From Xylanibacter rarus (GTDB lineage: Bacteria; Bacteroidota; Bacteroidia; Bacteroidales; Bacteroidaceae): a stretch of DNA of 64,000 nucleotides. Position numbers and translations under genes: made by a program. Location: positions 124,001-188,000 of the forward strand of contig NZ_LFQU01000001.1 of NCBI RefSeq assembly GCF_001275135.1. The letters are read 5' to 3'. Under the pieces are notes generated by a model. That model did not search any database, was not told the DNA's origin, and saw only the letters and a program-made list of their open reading frames with translations. This document shows, piece by piece, positions 7,839 to 17,182 of this stretch (position 1 is its first letter; each line of letters starts with the position of its first letter).

Positions 7839-9128
7839 ATGAAAATAATACAAGTGTTGCTGACTCTTGTTTTAACCAGTTTTTTCTTCTTCCCTTTTTA
7901 TACTACTTTTCTGCCTGCAATTAATACTAAAATGATTGTGGCTGCTTTAGGAGGAATACTGTTGTTAGTGAAGTTGGCACGAACCGGAAGCGCCCAGATA
8001 GACAAAGGCATTTTTTCAGTGTCGTTATGGGCTGCTTTGGTGTCTTTAGTCAGTCTGATGTCAATGGTGTTAAACAATACTCCGGATGACTCTTATCTTG
8101 GTTATGTCGTGTCAATGTGGGTATGGTTGTCTGCAGCTTATTTTGTAGTTAGTGCAATCAGATTCACGCATGGGTCAGTAACAATAGAACGAGTCTGTGT
8201 ATATCTGATTTCTGTCGGGGTGTTGCAGTGCTTATTGGCTATTGCCGTAGATACGATACCAGCTGTTAAAGCTTTTGTAGACAGCATACTTGAAGGTGAA
8301 GGCTTTATGGGTAAAAATGAAGACCGCCTTTATGGTTTGGGGTGTGCCCTCGATGTTGCCGGAACACGATTCTCTGCATTATTGATAATGATTGCTTTTC
8401 TGTTGCCTAAGGCAGCGCAAAAGGAAAAAAGCGGATTATATCTTACATTACTCCTTACAGCATTCTGTATATTGGTTGGGATAGGAAGTATTATTGGACG
8501 AACAACAGTAGTTGGTGCCGTGTTGTCGCTTTTGTATATTTTTTATGCGCTTTGCTTCAAGAAGAATATTACAGATACAGCCCGAAATAAGTTAGTTCGC
8601 TGGATTGTATGTGGATTATGTGCAGGCCTTGTCGTTGCTGCCGGCTTGTATAATGTAAGTCCGCAATGGCGGAAATATTTTCAATTTGGCTTTGAGGGTT
8701 TCTTCAGTCTAGCAGAAACAGGACATTGGGAAGTTCATTCAAATACTCAATTGGCTGCTCAGTTTATTTTGCCTGATAATATGTGGACTTGGATAATAGG
8801 TGATGGATATATAGCTTCAACGACTATTGATCCGTATTATATCGGTAAAACATGGACAGGCTTTTACAAAGGTACGGACGTCGGATATTCACGTTTCTTA
8901 TTCTATTTTGGTCTTATCGGCTTAACAACATTTTCACTTTTCTTTGTGAAAACATGTCAGGTCTGTGCTGATAGAATAAAGGAATATAGAGATATGTTTA
9001 TAATATTCTTGCTGATAAATTTCATTGTGTGGTTTAAAGTTTCAACTGACATATTTGTTGTATTTGCTCCTTTCTTGTGTTTATCTGCACTAAAAAAAGA
9101 AGAATGTCAAGAATTAGTAGAACAATGA
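7839..9128 (+). CDS. Wzy-like O-antigen/capsule polymerase, multi-span membrane protein
   Basis: A 429-residue membrane protein with about ten to twelve hydrophobic segments and a long polar loop at roughly residues 275-350 (rich in Trp, Tyr and Gly), the usual Wzy layout with a large periplasmic loop before the last helices. It would join repeat units at the periplasmic face of the inner membrane. Sequence similarity within Wzy proteins is low, so the call rests on topology and position among glycosyltransferases. Its last 4 bases overlap the next gene (ATGA), which implies translational coupling. Confidence 0.75.
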   Translation: MKIIQVLLTLVLTSFFFFPFYTTFLPAINTKMIVAALGGILLLVKLARTGSAQIDKGIFSVSLWAALVSLVSLMSMVLNNTPDDSYLGYVVSMWVWLSAAYFVVSAIRFTHGSVTIERVCVYLISVGVLQCLLAIAVDTIPAVKAFVDSILEGEGFMGKNEDRLYGLGCALDVAGTRFSALLIMIAFLLPKAAQKEKSGLYLTLLLTAFCILVGIGSIIGRTTVVGAVLSLLYIFYALCFKKNITDTARNKLVRWIVCGLCAGLVVAAGLYNVSPQWRKYFQFGFEGFFSLAETGHWEVHSNTQLAAQFILPDNMWTWIIGDGYIASTTIDPYYIGKTWTGFYKGTDVGYSRFLFYFGLIGLTTFSLFFVKTCQVCADRIKEYRDMFIIFLLINFIVWFKVSTDIFVVFAPFLCLSALKKEECQELVEQ

Positions 9129-10264
9129 AAATCATATATTGCACCCATTCAACATACAACCCCGGCGGAATGGAGCGTGTGCTGCTGAACAAGGTAACGT
9201 ATCTCTCGCAGATTTGCGGATGGGATGTTTCCATTGTAACTACAGACCAGCATCAGCGGCCGCCGTTCTATCCGTTTCCTGATAATGTTAGGATGACGGA
9301 TCTGGACATAAATTATTCGGATGACAACGACAGGGGAGCATGGAGAAAGATAGTAGGATATCTGCGCAAAAGAAAGGAACATAAACGTAAGCTGGCGGAG
9401 CTGCTGAAAAGGGAGAAGGCAGACATCGTGGTGTCGCTATATCCGTCGGAATCGTCGTTTATTCCCGATATAAAGGACGGCAGCAAGAAGGTGCTTGAGC
9501 TGCATTACTGCAAGTTCTTCCGTCTGCAATACGGACGAAAGGGACTGTTGGGATGGATAGACAAATGGCGCACACGGCAGGATGAACGTATTGTAAGAAG
9601 GTTTGACAAGTTTGTTGTACTGACGAACGAAGACCGCGGTTATTGGGGCTGTCTACCGAACATAGAGGTGATACCTAACGCGGCAATGCATGTGAGCGAC
9701 CGCTATTCGGATGTAACAGCGAAACGGATAACTGCCGTAGGCCGACTAGACTATCAGAAAGGTTTTGACAGACTGATACGTGCGTGGGAGATAGTTCAGC
9801 GCAACTCTTATTTTGCTGACTGGCATCTCGACATCTTCGGTCAGGGAGAATGGCAGGAGATGCTGCAGCAGATGATAGACGAAAGAAACCTGCAGGACAC
9901 AATTCGGATAAACCGTCCGACAAAACAGATTGGCGATGAATATGTGCGGAGCTCGATGCTTGTGATGAGCTCCAACTATGAGGGCTTTCCGATGGTGATG
10001 ATAGAGGCTATGGCCTGTGGGCTTCCTGTAGTCTCATTTGATTATAAGTGCGGCCCAAAGGACATCATCAAGGATGGTGAAAACGGTTTGCTGGTCAGAA
10101 ACGGAGACATTCAGGCACTGGCAGATGCCATGATGAAGGTTATGGTTGACCAGGATTATAGAAAGAGACTATCGAAAAACGCTCTAAATGTTGTTTCCAC
10201 TTATTCAGAAGAAACGGTAATGAATAAATGGATAAGCATGTTTACTTCTTTGACTGAGAGATGA
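9125..10264 (+). CDS. GT4 family glycosyltransferase
   Basis: A 379-residue GT-B enzyme. The start at 9125 is chosen because it overlaps the polymerase stop as ATGA and gives the classical opening 'MKIIYCTHSTYNPGGMERVL'. The C-terminal half has the GT4 donor-site run 'SSNYEGFPMVMIEAMACGLPV' (partly quoted; E-x7-E) and 'VGRLDYQKGFDRLI'. It acts in the cytoplasm on the lipid-linked repeat unit. The last 4 bases overlap the next glycosyltransferase. Confidence 0.9.
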   Translation: MKIIYCTHSTYNPGGMERVLLNKVTYLSQICGWDVSIVTTDQHQRPPFYPFPDNVRMTDLDINYSDDNDRGAWRKIVGYLRKRKEHKRKLAELLKREKADIVVSLYPSESSFIPDIKDGSKKVLELHYCKFFRLQYGRKGLLGWIDKWRTRQDERIVRRFDKFVVLTNEDRGYWGCLPNIEVIPNAAMHVSDRYSDVTAKRITAVGRLDYQKGFDRLIRAWEIVQRNSYFADWHLDIFGQGEWQEMLQQMIDERNLQDTIRINRPTKQIGDEYVRSSMLVMSSNYEGFPMVMIEAMACGLPVVSFDYKCGPKDIIKDGENGLLVRNGDIQALADAMMKVMVDQDYRKRLSKNALNVVSTYSEETVMNKWISMFTSLTER

Positions 10265-11493
10265 AAAAGCTACTTCAGATAAATCCTGTGTTACGTGTCT
10301 CTACCTCAACGGGACGCATAATGCAGGAAATAGGCGAACTGGCCCTGCAGAACGGGTGGGAGAGTTATATCGCTTACGGAAAGGGACGCGACGGAATAAA
10401 ACCCTGCAAATCGGAGATTATTCCTGTTGGCGGTATATACAGCACTCTATGGCATGGTGTTCAGACGCGTTTGTTTGACAGGCATGGCCTGGCTTCAACG
10501 CACGCAACTCATGAGTTTGTCAGACAGATAGACCGGATAAATCCGGACATAATACATATACACAACATTCATGGCTATTTCCTGAATTATCGTGTCTTGT
10601 TCGATTACCTGTCGCAGTGCGGCAAGCCTGTTGTGTGGACCGTTCACGACTGTTGGCTTTACACAGGGCATTGTTATTATTACTCTTATGCCGGATGCGA
10701 CAAATGGCAGACAGGATGCGGAAATTGTCCACAACGGAAGGATTTTCCTGCAAGTCTTGTATTTGACAGAAGTAAGCGAAACTTTGAGGATAAAAAGGCA
10801 GCTTTCACATCAATGCCCAGGGACAAGTTTGTCATAGTGCCTGTTTCCGACTGGATAAGGACGGAGATGTCAAAGTCGTTTCTGAGTGAATATCGTTTCC
10901 GTGTGATTCATAACGGCATAAATACTGATATCTTTAATGTCTGTCCCGACAAAGTGGTTATTGAGAAATATGGACTGAAAGGAAAACGCATATTCTTAGG
11001 TGTGGCAAGTATATGGAGCAGAGAGAAGGGGCTGGATGATTTTATGCAATTGAGCAAACTGCTGAATGATGATGAGGTTATTGTGCTCGTAGGAATGAAA
11101 GAAGAGGAAAAGAAGAAACTTCCACGGAACATAATCGGAATAAGCAGGACCGAAAATATTCATCAGCTTGCTCAGTTGTATTCGGTTGCCGATGCCTTTG
11201 TCAATCCCACGTGGCAGGATAATTATCCAACGGTGAACTTAGAGGCTATATCATGTGGCACGCCCGTGGTGACTTATCGTACAGGAGGCAGCGTTGAGGC
11301 TGTAACAGACTCTACGGGACTTATAGTAGAACAGGGGAATGTGAAAGGACTGCTTGAGGCTGTGCGTGCCATCTGTCAGCGTGGAAAAGACTTTTATCAA
11401 AAATCATGCAGGCAATATGCCCTTCAGAATTTCAAGAAGGAAGAACGCTATGCCGATTATTTTTGTTTATACGAGGAATTGATGAATACTTAA
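10261..11493 (+). CDS. GT4 family glycosyltransferase (WcaC-like)
   Basis: A 410-residue GT-B enzyme. The N-terminal half carries 'DIIHIHNIHGYFLNY', then 'VVWTVHDCWLYTGHC', a Cys-rich loop ('AGCDKWQTGCGNCPQ') and 'FVIVPVSDWI', a pattern typical of the WcaC/exopolysaccharide subgroup. The donor-site run 'NPTWQDNYPTVNLEAISCGTP' (partly quoted) follows near residue 315. It starts inside the stop of the preceding gene (ATGA overlap). The acceptor is unknown. Confidence 0.88.
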   Translation: MKKLLQINPVLRVSTSTGRIMQEIGELALQNGWESYIAYGKGRDGIKPCKSEIIPVGGIYSTLWHGVQTRLFDRHGLASTHATHEFVRQIDRINPDIIHIHNIHGYFLNYRVLFDYLSQCGKPVVWTVHDCWLYTGHCYYYSYAGCDKWQTGCGNCPQRKDFPASLVFDRSKRNFEDKKAAFTSMPRDKFVIVPVSDWIRTEMSKSFLSEYRFRVIHNGINTDIFNVCPDKVVIEKYGLKGKRIFLGVASIWSREKGLDDFMQLSKLLNDDEVIVLVGMKEEEKKKLPRNIIGISRTENIHQLAQLYSVADAFVNPTWQDNYPTVNLEAISCGTPVVTYRTGGSVEAVTDSTGLIVEQGNVKGLLEAVRAICQRGKDFYQKSCRQYALQNFKKEERYADYFCLYEELMNT

Positions 11494-11692
11494 AAACCAG
11501 ATCGGTTTAAAGGGTTTAAGTATACCGTTTTTACAGCTTATTCAGATATTTATTTTCTCCGTTTTATTTCCTTTTGGTGTATGTCTTGCATGTCTTGCTG
11601 CACCTTGGATAAAACGGACAGAAGTTTATTTTGCGTAAACTGATGAAACGACTGAACTCTTTTCTTGAGTGACCGGTGAAAAATAATTTACT

Positions 11693-12985
11693 ATGAATAC
11701 ACTGAAAAACTGTCAAGAAGACCTGGTGTCATTGACAAAGAGAGAAAAGTCAGTTGTCCAACGCCGGCTGGCTTTACATAAGAAATATGAGGAGGCGGTG
11801 AAGCTATATGCCGAAACGGACAAACCTTTGAAAGAAATTGCAGAAATCTGTAATGTTTCTGTAGGTGGATTAGGCAGTTATCTGCGGCGTTACTGGCGTG
11901 AACTGGTCTTTAGACACCACGGAATATCTGTGAATAACAGCAGTTTGCAGAATGTGAAAATAATAGAGACGGGAAAGCAGAACATTAATGCCCACATGAA
12001 GTATAAGGATGCTGTAGCTGCATGTGATTCATTGACATTTATTGACCTGAACATTTCTCAAATTGCACGCAAGTATGGTCTGGATGCAACAGCTATGGCC
12101 AATTTTATGCGTATACATTATCATGACACATTAGTGTGGCGCGAGAAAGTGCGCAAGCAGCTTGGAATAAATGACAATACGGCTCATGGCGCCCGTAAGA
12201 AGTGCATCAAGCAATATGCAGAGGCTGTGAGAATGTATAAAGAGACAGACATGACAATGTCGGAGATTGCCGAGGCGTGCAAGGTTTCGCTCAGCGGCTT
12301 CAGTCAGCATATGAGATTTTATCATAGCGACATCCTCAAGCAGAAACGGCAGCGGCGTAAAGTGGCAGAGGCAACCAAGACTTTTGGCAAACTGACAGGC
12401 AACGGAAGAATGTATAAGCCTGCTCCTGCAACGGAAAAGAAATATGCAGAGGCTTTAGACTTATATAAAAACACAACGATGACCATGAAAGACATTGCGA
12501 AGCATGTCGGCGTTTCGTCAGAAGGCTTCCGGTCTTATTTGCATAAATGGCATAAGAACTTGGTTCTTGAACGTTTGGGCGTTGCAGGCGATGTAGATGA
12601 AAATATCGATTTGCGTAAGGCGAAAAGACGTTTAAAGACCGTGGCTGTGAAATATGAAGGCGCAATAGAGAGCCTCAGGCAAAATCCTCGTCCGATAGCT
12701 AAGGTTGCCGTTGAATTTGGCTTCCGGCCGGATGTCTTCAGAGAATATTTGAATAAGCATGAGCCGGAGCTGGCAGCCAGACAGGGTATGACGTGTTCTG
12801 CATCAGGAAAGAAAATATCCCGAAGGAGTGAGGAAAAATATTTCGTCGCGATGAAACTGTATGAAACAACGCCGGAAAGTCTGAAATCTATTTCCAAACG
12901 GCTGGGCTTGACATATAATAGTCTTGGAGGCTATATCCGGCGTAATTATCCGGAAGTGATTAGTCGTCATCGTGATTTACTTTGA
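11693..12985 (+). CDS. Protein made of six tandem helix-turn-helix-like repeats
   Basis: A 430-residue basic protein without known catalytic motifs. Six units of about 47-57 residues occur at about 31-79, 103-159, 174-222, 250-297, 320-366 and 382-428. Each has K/QY-xx-A-x5-Y, then a short polar turn, 'xIAxxxxVS' and 'GFxxYLRRxxxxL', which reads as a homeodomain/resolvase-like three-helix HTH ('SEIAEACKVSLSGF' in unit 3, 'KDIAKHVGVSSEGF' in unit 4). It sits between glycosyltransferases on the same strand, with a 199-base gap upstream that may hold its own promoter. DNA binding at extended sites is the natural inference; the actual role is unknown. Confidence 0.65.
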   Translation: MNTLKNCQEDLVSLTKREKSVVQRRLALHKKYEEAVKLYAETDKPLKEIAEICNVSVGGLGSYLRRYWRELVFRHHGISVNNSSLQNVKIIETGKQNINAHMKYKDAVAACDSLTFIDLNISQIARKYGLDATAMANFMRIHYHDTLVWREKVRKQLGINDNTAHGARKKCIKQYAEAVRMYKETDMTMSEIAEACKVSLSGFSQHMRFYHSDILKQKRQRRKVAEATKTFGKLTGNGRMYKPAPATEKKYAEALDLYKNTTMTMKDIAKHVGVSSEGFRSYLHKWHKNLVLERLGVAGDVDENIDLRKAKRRLKTVAVKYEGAIESLRQNPRPIAKVAVEFGFRPDVFREYLNKHEPELAARQGMTCSASGKKISRRSEEKYFVAMKLYETTPESLKSISKRLGLTYNSLGGYIRRNYPEVISRHRDLL

Positions 12986-13073
12986 CGTATGTTTGTTACC
13001 AATCAAATTAACTGAACTTAAATTAAGCAGACGCTGATTCTGCTTTTCGGCAAATGTCGAAAGAGAAACTTAT

Positions 13074-14213
13074 ATGATTAACAATAATTTTAGAGTATTA
13101 CAGTTGGGTAAGTTTTACCCGATATGTGGTGGTGTGGAAAAAGTCGCATACGACCTGATGTCTGGATTGTCGGAGCAGAATGTGTATTGTGATATGATGT
13201 GTGCCGCCACAAATGGTGAAAGTAGAACTATTTCTGTGAATGAGCATGCAAAAGTCATCTGTTGCCATACGTTGGCGAAGATAGCTGCCACGATGATTTC
13301 TCCTGCAATGATTTTTGCGTTAAAGAAAGTACAAGACCAATATGATATTATACATGTGCACCATCCTGACCCGATGGCCTGCCTGGCTTTGCTGTTGTCT
13401 GGATATAAAGGTAAGGTCGTACTGCATTGGCACAGCGATATTCAGAAACAAAGGATATTGCTGAGATTATATTCTCCGTTACAAAAATGGCTGATAAGAA
13501 GGGCTGATAAGATTGTCGGCACGTCACCGGTATATTTGTCTGAATCTCCGTTCTTACGGAAAGTGCAGCACAAGACAGTGTGTCTGCCCATAGGCGTCGA
13601 CCCTATGTGTCCGGATGCTGCCGGTGTAAGGAAGATAAAAGACAGATATAAAGGAAAGAAGATTATTTTTTCTTTAGGACGTCTGGTAACCTATAAGGGT
13701 TACGAATTCCTTATTGCGGCAACAAAATATCTTAAAGACAATTACATGATACTTATCGGCGGTACGGGTGCTTTACGCGAGAAGTTGCAGGAAGAGATAA
13801 ACTCAATGCATTTGCGTGGAAAAGTCAAGCTGCTAGGACACGTAAGCGACGAGGAACTGCCTTCATATTATGGAGCCTGCGACGTGTTTTGCTTGAGCAG
13901 CGTGCAGAAGACAGAAGCTTTCGGCATTGTTCAGATTGAGGCGATGTCATGCGGAAAGCCTGTTGTTGCTACAAAAATTCCTCATTCGGGAGTGTCTTGG
14001 GTAAATGCACACGAAGAGTCTGGCATCAATGTCGTTCCCGGTGATGCTTATGCCTTGGCAAAGGCTATTGAGGCCATAGCCGAGAATGGTGCCGCTTACG
14101 ACAGATACTCAGAAGGAGCCTTAAACAGATACCAAAAGCTATTTACTAAAGAGAAAATGATAGCTAAATGCAAAGAACTTTACGACGGATTAATGAAAGA
14201 AACTAAACAATAA
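13074..14213 (+). CDS. GT4 family glycosyltransferase
   Basis: A 379-residue GT-B enzyme starting 'FRVLQLGKFYPICGGVEKV', with 'DIIHVHHPDPMACLAL' in the acceptor half and the donor-site run 'SVQKTEAFGIVQIEAMSCGKP' (partly quoted) near residue 280, where the E-x7-E pair holds the nucleotide sugar. 'FSLGRLVTYKGYEFLI' marks the linker to the second Rossmann domain. It resembles mannosyl- or rhamnosyl-type capsule transferases. The next gene is 17 bases downstream. Confidence 0.88.
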   Translation: MINNNFRVLQLGKFYPICGGVEKVAYDLMSGLSEQNVYCDMMCAATNGESRTISVNEHAKVICCHTLAKIAATMISPAMIFALKKVQDQYDIIHVHHPDPMACLALLLSGYKGKVVLHWHSDIQKQRILLRLYSPLQKWLIRRADKIVGTSPVYLSESPFLRKVQHKTVCLPIGVDPMCPDAAGVRKIKDRYKGKKIIFSLGRLVTYKGYEFLIAATKYLKDNYMILIGGTGALREKLQEEINSMHLRGKVKLLGHVSDEELPSYYGACDVFCLSSVQKTEAFGIVQIEAMSCGKPVVATKIPHSGVSWVNAHEESGINVVPGDAYALAKAIEAIAENGAAYDRYSEGALNRYQKLFTKEKMIAKCKELYDGLMKETKQ

Positions 14214-14230
14214 CTGAAAAACTAATAACC

Positions 14231-14857
14231 ATGAATGATAAAAATAATTGTCAGCACAAGAAAATGTCACTTGGGGCATGTATGTTAAAACGTATTTTTG
14301 ATGTAATATGCAGTCTTGGAGGCTTGATAGTTACATCGCCTGCTTTTTTGATAATATATTTCTTTATAAAACGTGAAGATGGTGGTCCGGCTATTTTTAA
14401 ACAGGAGCGTGTCGGATATGGAGGCTTGCCGTTCACGTTGTATAAGTTTCGCTCAATGAACGTCATGTCTGAGGCAGACGGAAAGCCTGCCTTATGCCAG
14501 AAAAACGACATGAGACTTACGAAGGTCGGCAACTTCTTGCGTGTACATCATTTAGACGAACTCCCCCAGTTGTGGAATGTCCTAAAAGGAGACATGAGCT
14601 TTGTGGGGCCGCGTCCGGAGCGTAAATACTTTGTCGACCAGATAAGGGCTATCAACCCTGACTACGAACTACTCTATCAGCTAAGGCCGGGACTTTTCTC
14701 TCCGGCTACATTATACAACGGATATACAGATACGATGGAAAAGATGCTTGAGCGTCTCAGAATGGATCTTAAGTATCTGCGTGAACGTTCATTATGGCTG
14801 GATTTAAAGATAATCATACTTACAGTGTCATCGATAATATCTGGAAAGAAATTCTAA
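14231..14857 (+). CDS. Initiating sugar-phosphate transferase (bacterial sugar transferase family)
   Basis: A 208-residue polyisoprenyl-phosphate sugar-1-phosphate transferase that would start each repeat unit on undecaprenyl phosphate at the inner membrane. It has one hydrophobic segment near residues 24-44 and the family motifs 'PAIFKQERVGYGGLPFTLYKFRSM' (partly quoted), 'LRVHHLDELPQLWNVLKGDMS' (partly quoted) and 'FVGPRPERKYFV'. It is the short, single-anchor form (WbaP C-terminal domain/PglC-like size) without the long N-terminal membrane part. The sugar cannot be assigned. Confidence 0.9.
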   Translation: MNDKNNCQHKKMSLGACMLKRIFDVICSLGGLIVTSPAFLIIYFFIKREDGGPAIFKQERVGYGGLPFTLYKFRSMNVMSEADGKPALCQKNDMRLTKVGNFLRVHHLDELPQLWNVLKGDMSFVGPRPERKYFVDQIRAINPDYELLYQLRPGLFSPATLYNGYTDTMEKMLERLRMDLKYLRERSLWLDLKIIILTVSSIISGKKF

Positions 14858-14870
14858 ATATATTAATGTA

Positions 14871-15152
14871 ATGAATAAAATGGTATTGAACCCTAAAGCA
14901 GGGGTTAAACTTAGGAAAGTTGGCAATCAGTATATGATTGTTGAGGCTAATGAAGAAAATGCAAACATGAGCGATGTCTACAGCTTGAACCATACGGCTG
15001 CGCTTTTGTGGCAGCAAGTGGAGAAAGGCGGCACCACTCCGGATATGTTGGCTGATTATTTATGCGAGAATTTTGAGATAGACAAAGAAGTGGCAATTAA
15101 TGACATAGAACGGCAGATGGCCGAGTGGAAGTCTTTTGGCTTGTTGCTTTGA
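14871..15152 (+). CDS. PqqD-family small protein
   Basis: A 93-residue protein that fits PqqD-like peptide chaperones: 'VKLRKVGNQYMIVEA', then 'SDVYSLNHTAALLWQQVEKG', then a winged-helix tail with 'LADYLCENFEID' and 'IERQMAEWKSFGLL'. PqqD domains bind precursor peptides in RiPP pathways, but versions also occur in polysaccharide loci next to HprK-like kinases (TIGRFAM describes an HPr-rel-A system with this content). It starts 13 bases after the sugar transferase and lies 13 bases before the nucleotidyltransferase-like gene, so one transcript is likely. No precursor peptide lies directly beside it. Confidence 0.8.
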   Translation: MNKMVLNPKAGVKLRKVGNQYMIVEANEENANMSDVYSLNHTAALLWQQVEKGGTTPDMLADYLCENFEIDKEVAINDIERQMAEWKSFGLLL

Positions 15153-15165
15153 ATTTTATATTTGA

Positions 15166-16278
15166 ATGGAGATAAAACAGGACGGCGCCCGACAAGAAAA
15201 GCTGCGAAACGTGCTGCTCTTGCTTGTTAGACTGGGGCTGTGGGGCGACCGGGAGGAACACAATACAAGGTTAAATCTTACAGAAGAAGATTGGAACGAT
15301 GTGTTTCGCCTTGCCATGCAGCACACTGTAACGGGACTTGCATTTCATGGAGTTTCGCATTTGCCTGATAGTCAAATTCCGCCGCAGTCTCTTCTTGTGA
15401 GATGGATGGCAGAGACTGATGCCGTTGAGCGCCGAAATAGGAAAATGAATGGCGTACTTGGCCAGCTTTATAACATATTTCATGAGAAAGGCCTTAATCC
15501 TATATTGCAAAAAGGACAAGGCGTGGCCAATTATTACGAGAGTCCGCTGTTGAGGGTATGTGGTGATATCGACCTGTATTTCAATAATAAGAAGGCATGG
15601 GACGATGCCTTGGACTTCTTGCGAAAAAACAATATAACGTTTGTGAAACAGGCAGATGAGGGCATATCATACAGATGGCAAGGTGTTGACATAGAGCATC
15701 ATAGCCGCTTGTTTGATTTATATAATCCTTTTCTGCAAGGTTTTGTTCGCAAGTTAGAAGGTCAAAAAGGATACCGGCATACTGCATTGTCAACATATCC
15801 GTCGGTCATAGTAACAACGCCGTCTCCATTTTTGGATATATTGTTGCAAAGCCTGCATATCTTGAAGCATTCTGTCAGCCGCGGTATCGGACTCAGGCAG
15901 ATGTGCGACATGGCTCGATCATGCTATAAGCTGCATGGAGAAATAGATTCAGAAGAGATGAAGGCTGTATGCAAGAAAATAGGACTCCACAGATGGTGTC
16001 CGTTGTTGCATACTTTCCTGATAGATTATCTTGGCCTTCCTAAAGACTGTCTTCCTTATGAAGACACAGCGCCGTCGGCAGCTCCTCTTGCTGAAATCGT
16101 ATGGCGTGGAGGTAATTTTGGACAGTATGACAGTATGCTTGTTTATGAATCTGTTGCTTACAGGCGCAAATTAAATACAATACGTTCATTCATGCGTAAT
16201 ATGCATTTTGCTTCATACTATGCACCAAAGGAAACTTTTTGGTATTTCGTTCAACTGTTGAAGGGACAATTTAAATGA
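15166..16278 (+). CDS. Nucleotidyltransferase-family protein (NTP_transf_5 type)
   Basis: A 370-residue protein with the NTP_transf_5 pattern: 'NPILQKGQGVANYYESPLLRVCGDID' (partly quoted), where G-D-I-D-L-Y-F supplies the metal-binding aspartates at about residues 129-131, followed by 'DIEHHSRLFDLYNPF'. This family accompanies PqqD and HprK-like genes in exopolysaccharide and RiPP loci. The substrate is unknown. The stop overlaps the HprK-like start by 4 bases (ATGA), supporting a joint function. Confidence 0.78.
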   Translation: MEIKQDGARQEKLRNVLLLLVRLGLWGDREEHNTRLNLTEEDWNDVFRLAMQHTVTGLAFHGVSHLPDSQIPPQSLLVRWMAETDAVERRNRKMNGVLGQLYNIFHEKGLNPILQKGQGVANYYESPLLRVCGDIDLYFNNKKAWDDALDFLRKNNITFVKQADEGISYRWQGVDIEHHSRLFDLYNPFLQGFVRKLEGQKGYRHTALSTYPSVIVTTPSPFLDILLQSLHILKHSVSRGIGLRQMCDMARSCYKLHGEIDSEEMKAVCKKIGLHRWCPLLHTFLIDYLGLPKDCLPYEDTAPSAAPLAEIVWRGGNFGQYDSMLVYESVAYRRKLNTIRSFMRNMHFASYYAPKETFWYFVQLLKGQFK

Positions 16279-17159
16279 CAGCTACTTATTATTTCCGGGT
16301 GGCAGGCTTTCCTTTTTCCGTCTCCTTGCCAGGGGCGTGTGATATTGAAGAGCTCCTCCCGTCATTCTTTCCTTTTTATGAGACAAGTATTGGTGCTGAA
16401 GAGCCTTTGTTCCGGTTCTTTGCCGTGCCTTTGAGCCAGCTGCCTTGTTCAGAGACAAAGGAGCTGATAGACGAGACAGACAATGACATGGGGCACCTTG
16501 TTCTATACGCCTTGTCAGACGGCTATTATATAGAAATCATCAATAACGGTCATTTGCACAGAATGTTTGCCAAGTCTGATTTTTCATCAGTAGAGGCACA
16601 CATACAGTGGGATGACGTTAATGCCGGAAATGCTCTCTCGTCTCTTATCCGTGTGGCATACGCTCAGGCTATATTGCGCCACGATGCCGTTTCGATACAT
16701 GCCTCGGCTGTCTTCTGTAACGGACAGGCATATTTGTTCTTGGGAAAAAGCGGAACAGGCAAGAGCACACATTCAGCTCTTTGGATTGAGAACATTCCTG
16801 GCACGGAACTGTTGAACGACGACAATCCTACTATAAGGATTCTGAACGGTAAGGCATATGCCTACGGCTCTCCGTGGAGCGGCAAGACGGCATGCTATAA
16901 AAATGTTTCTTTCCCCGTGGGCGGCATGGTGCGCTTGAATCAGGCACCTGAAAATTCGTTTCAGCTGCAGGAAGGAGCCGATGCCTTTGTAGCACTTTAT
17001 CCCGGCTGCTCTTTTATTGCCAGAGACGAGCACCTACGCAACAGCCTGTATGACACGTTGACCGTATTGGCCGGAAGCGTAACGGTTGGTACTCTTGACT
17101 GTCTTCCTGACAAAGATGCAGCACTAATGTGTAATAGAGAACTTACAAGAAAACAATAA
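16275..17159 (+). CDS. HprK-related kinase-like protein
   Basis: A 294-residue protein with a clear P-loop 'GKSGTGKST' at residues 157-165, preceded by 'HASAVFCNGQAYLFL' and followed by 'LLNDDNPTIRI' and 'GSPWSGKTACYKN', the arrangement of HPr kinase homologs that lack the N-terminal HprK domain. These relatives (HprK-related kinase A/B in TIGRFAM) sit with PqqD proteins in polysaccharide clusters, and a related kinase phosphorylates a lasso peptide in paeninodin biosynthesis. The target here is unknown. It overlaps the nucleotidyltransferase gene by 4 bases and lies 23 bases before wza. Confidence 0.8.
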   Translation: MTATYYFRVAGFPFSVSLPGACDIEELLPSFFPFYETSIGAEEPLFRFFAVPLSQLPCSETKELIDETDNDMGHLVLYALSDGYYIEIINNGHLHRMFAKSDFSSVEAHIQWDDVNAGNALSSLIRVAYAQAILRHDAVSIHASAVFCNGQAYLFLGKSGTGKSTHSALWIENIPGTELLNDDNPTIRILNGKAYAYGSPWSGKTACYKNVSFPVGGMVRLNQAPENSFQLQEGADAFVALYPGCSFIARDEHLRNSLYDTLTVLAGSVTVGTLDCLPDKDAALMCNRELTRKQ

Positions 17160-17182
17160 AAACAGATAAATCAAATAAAAAA

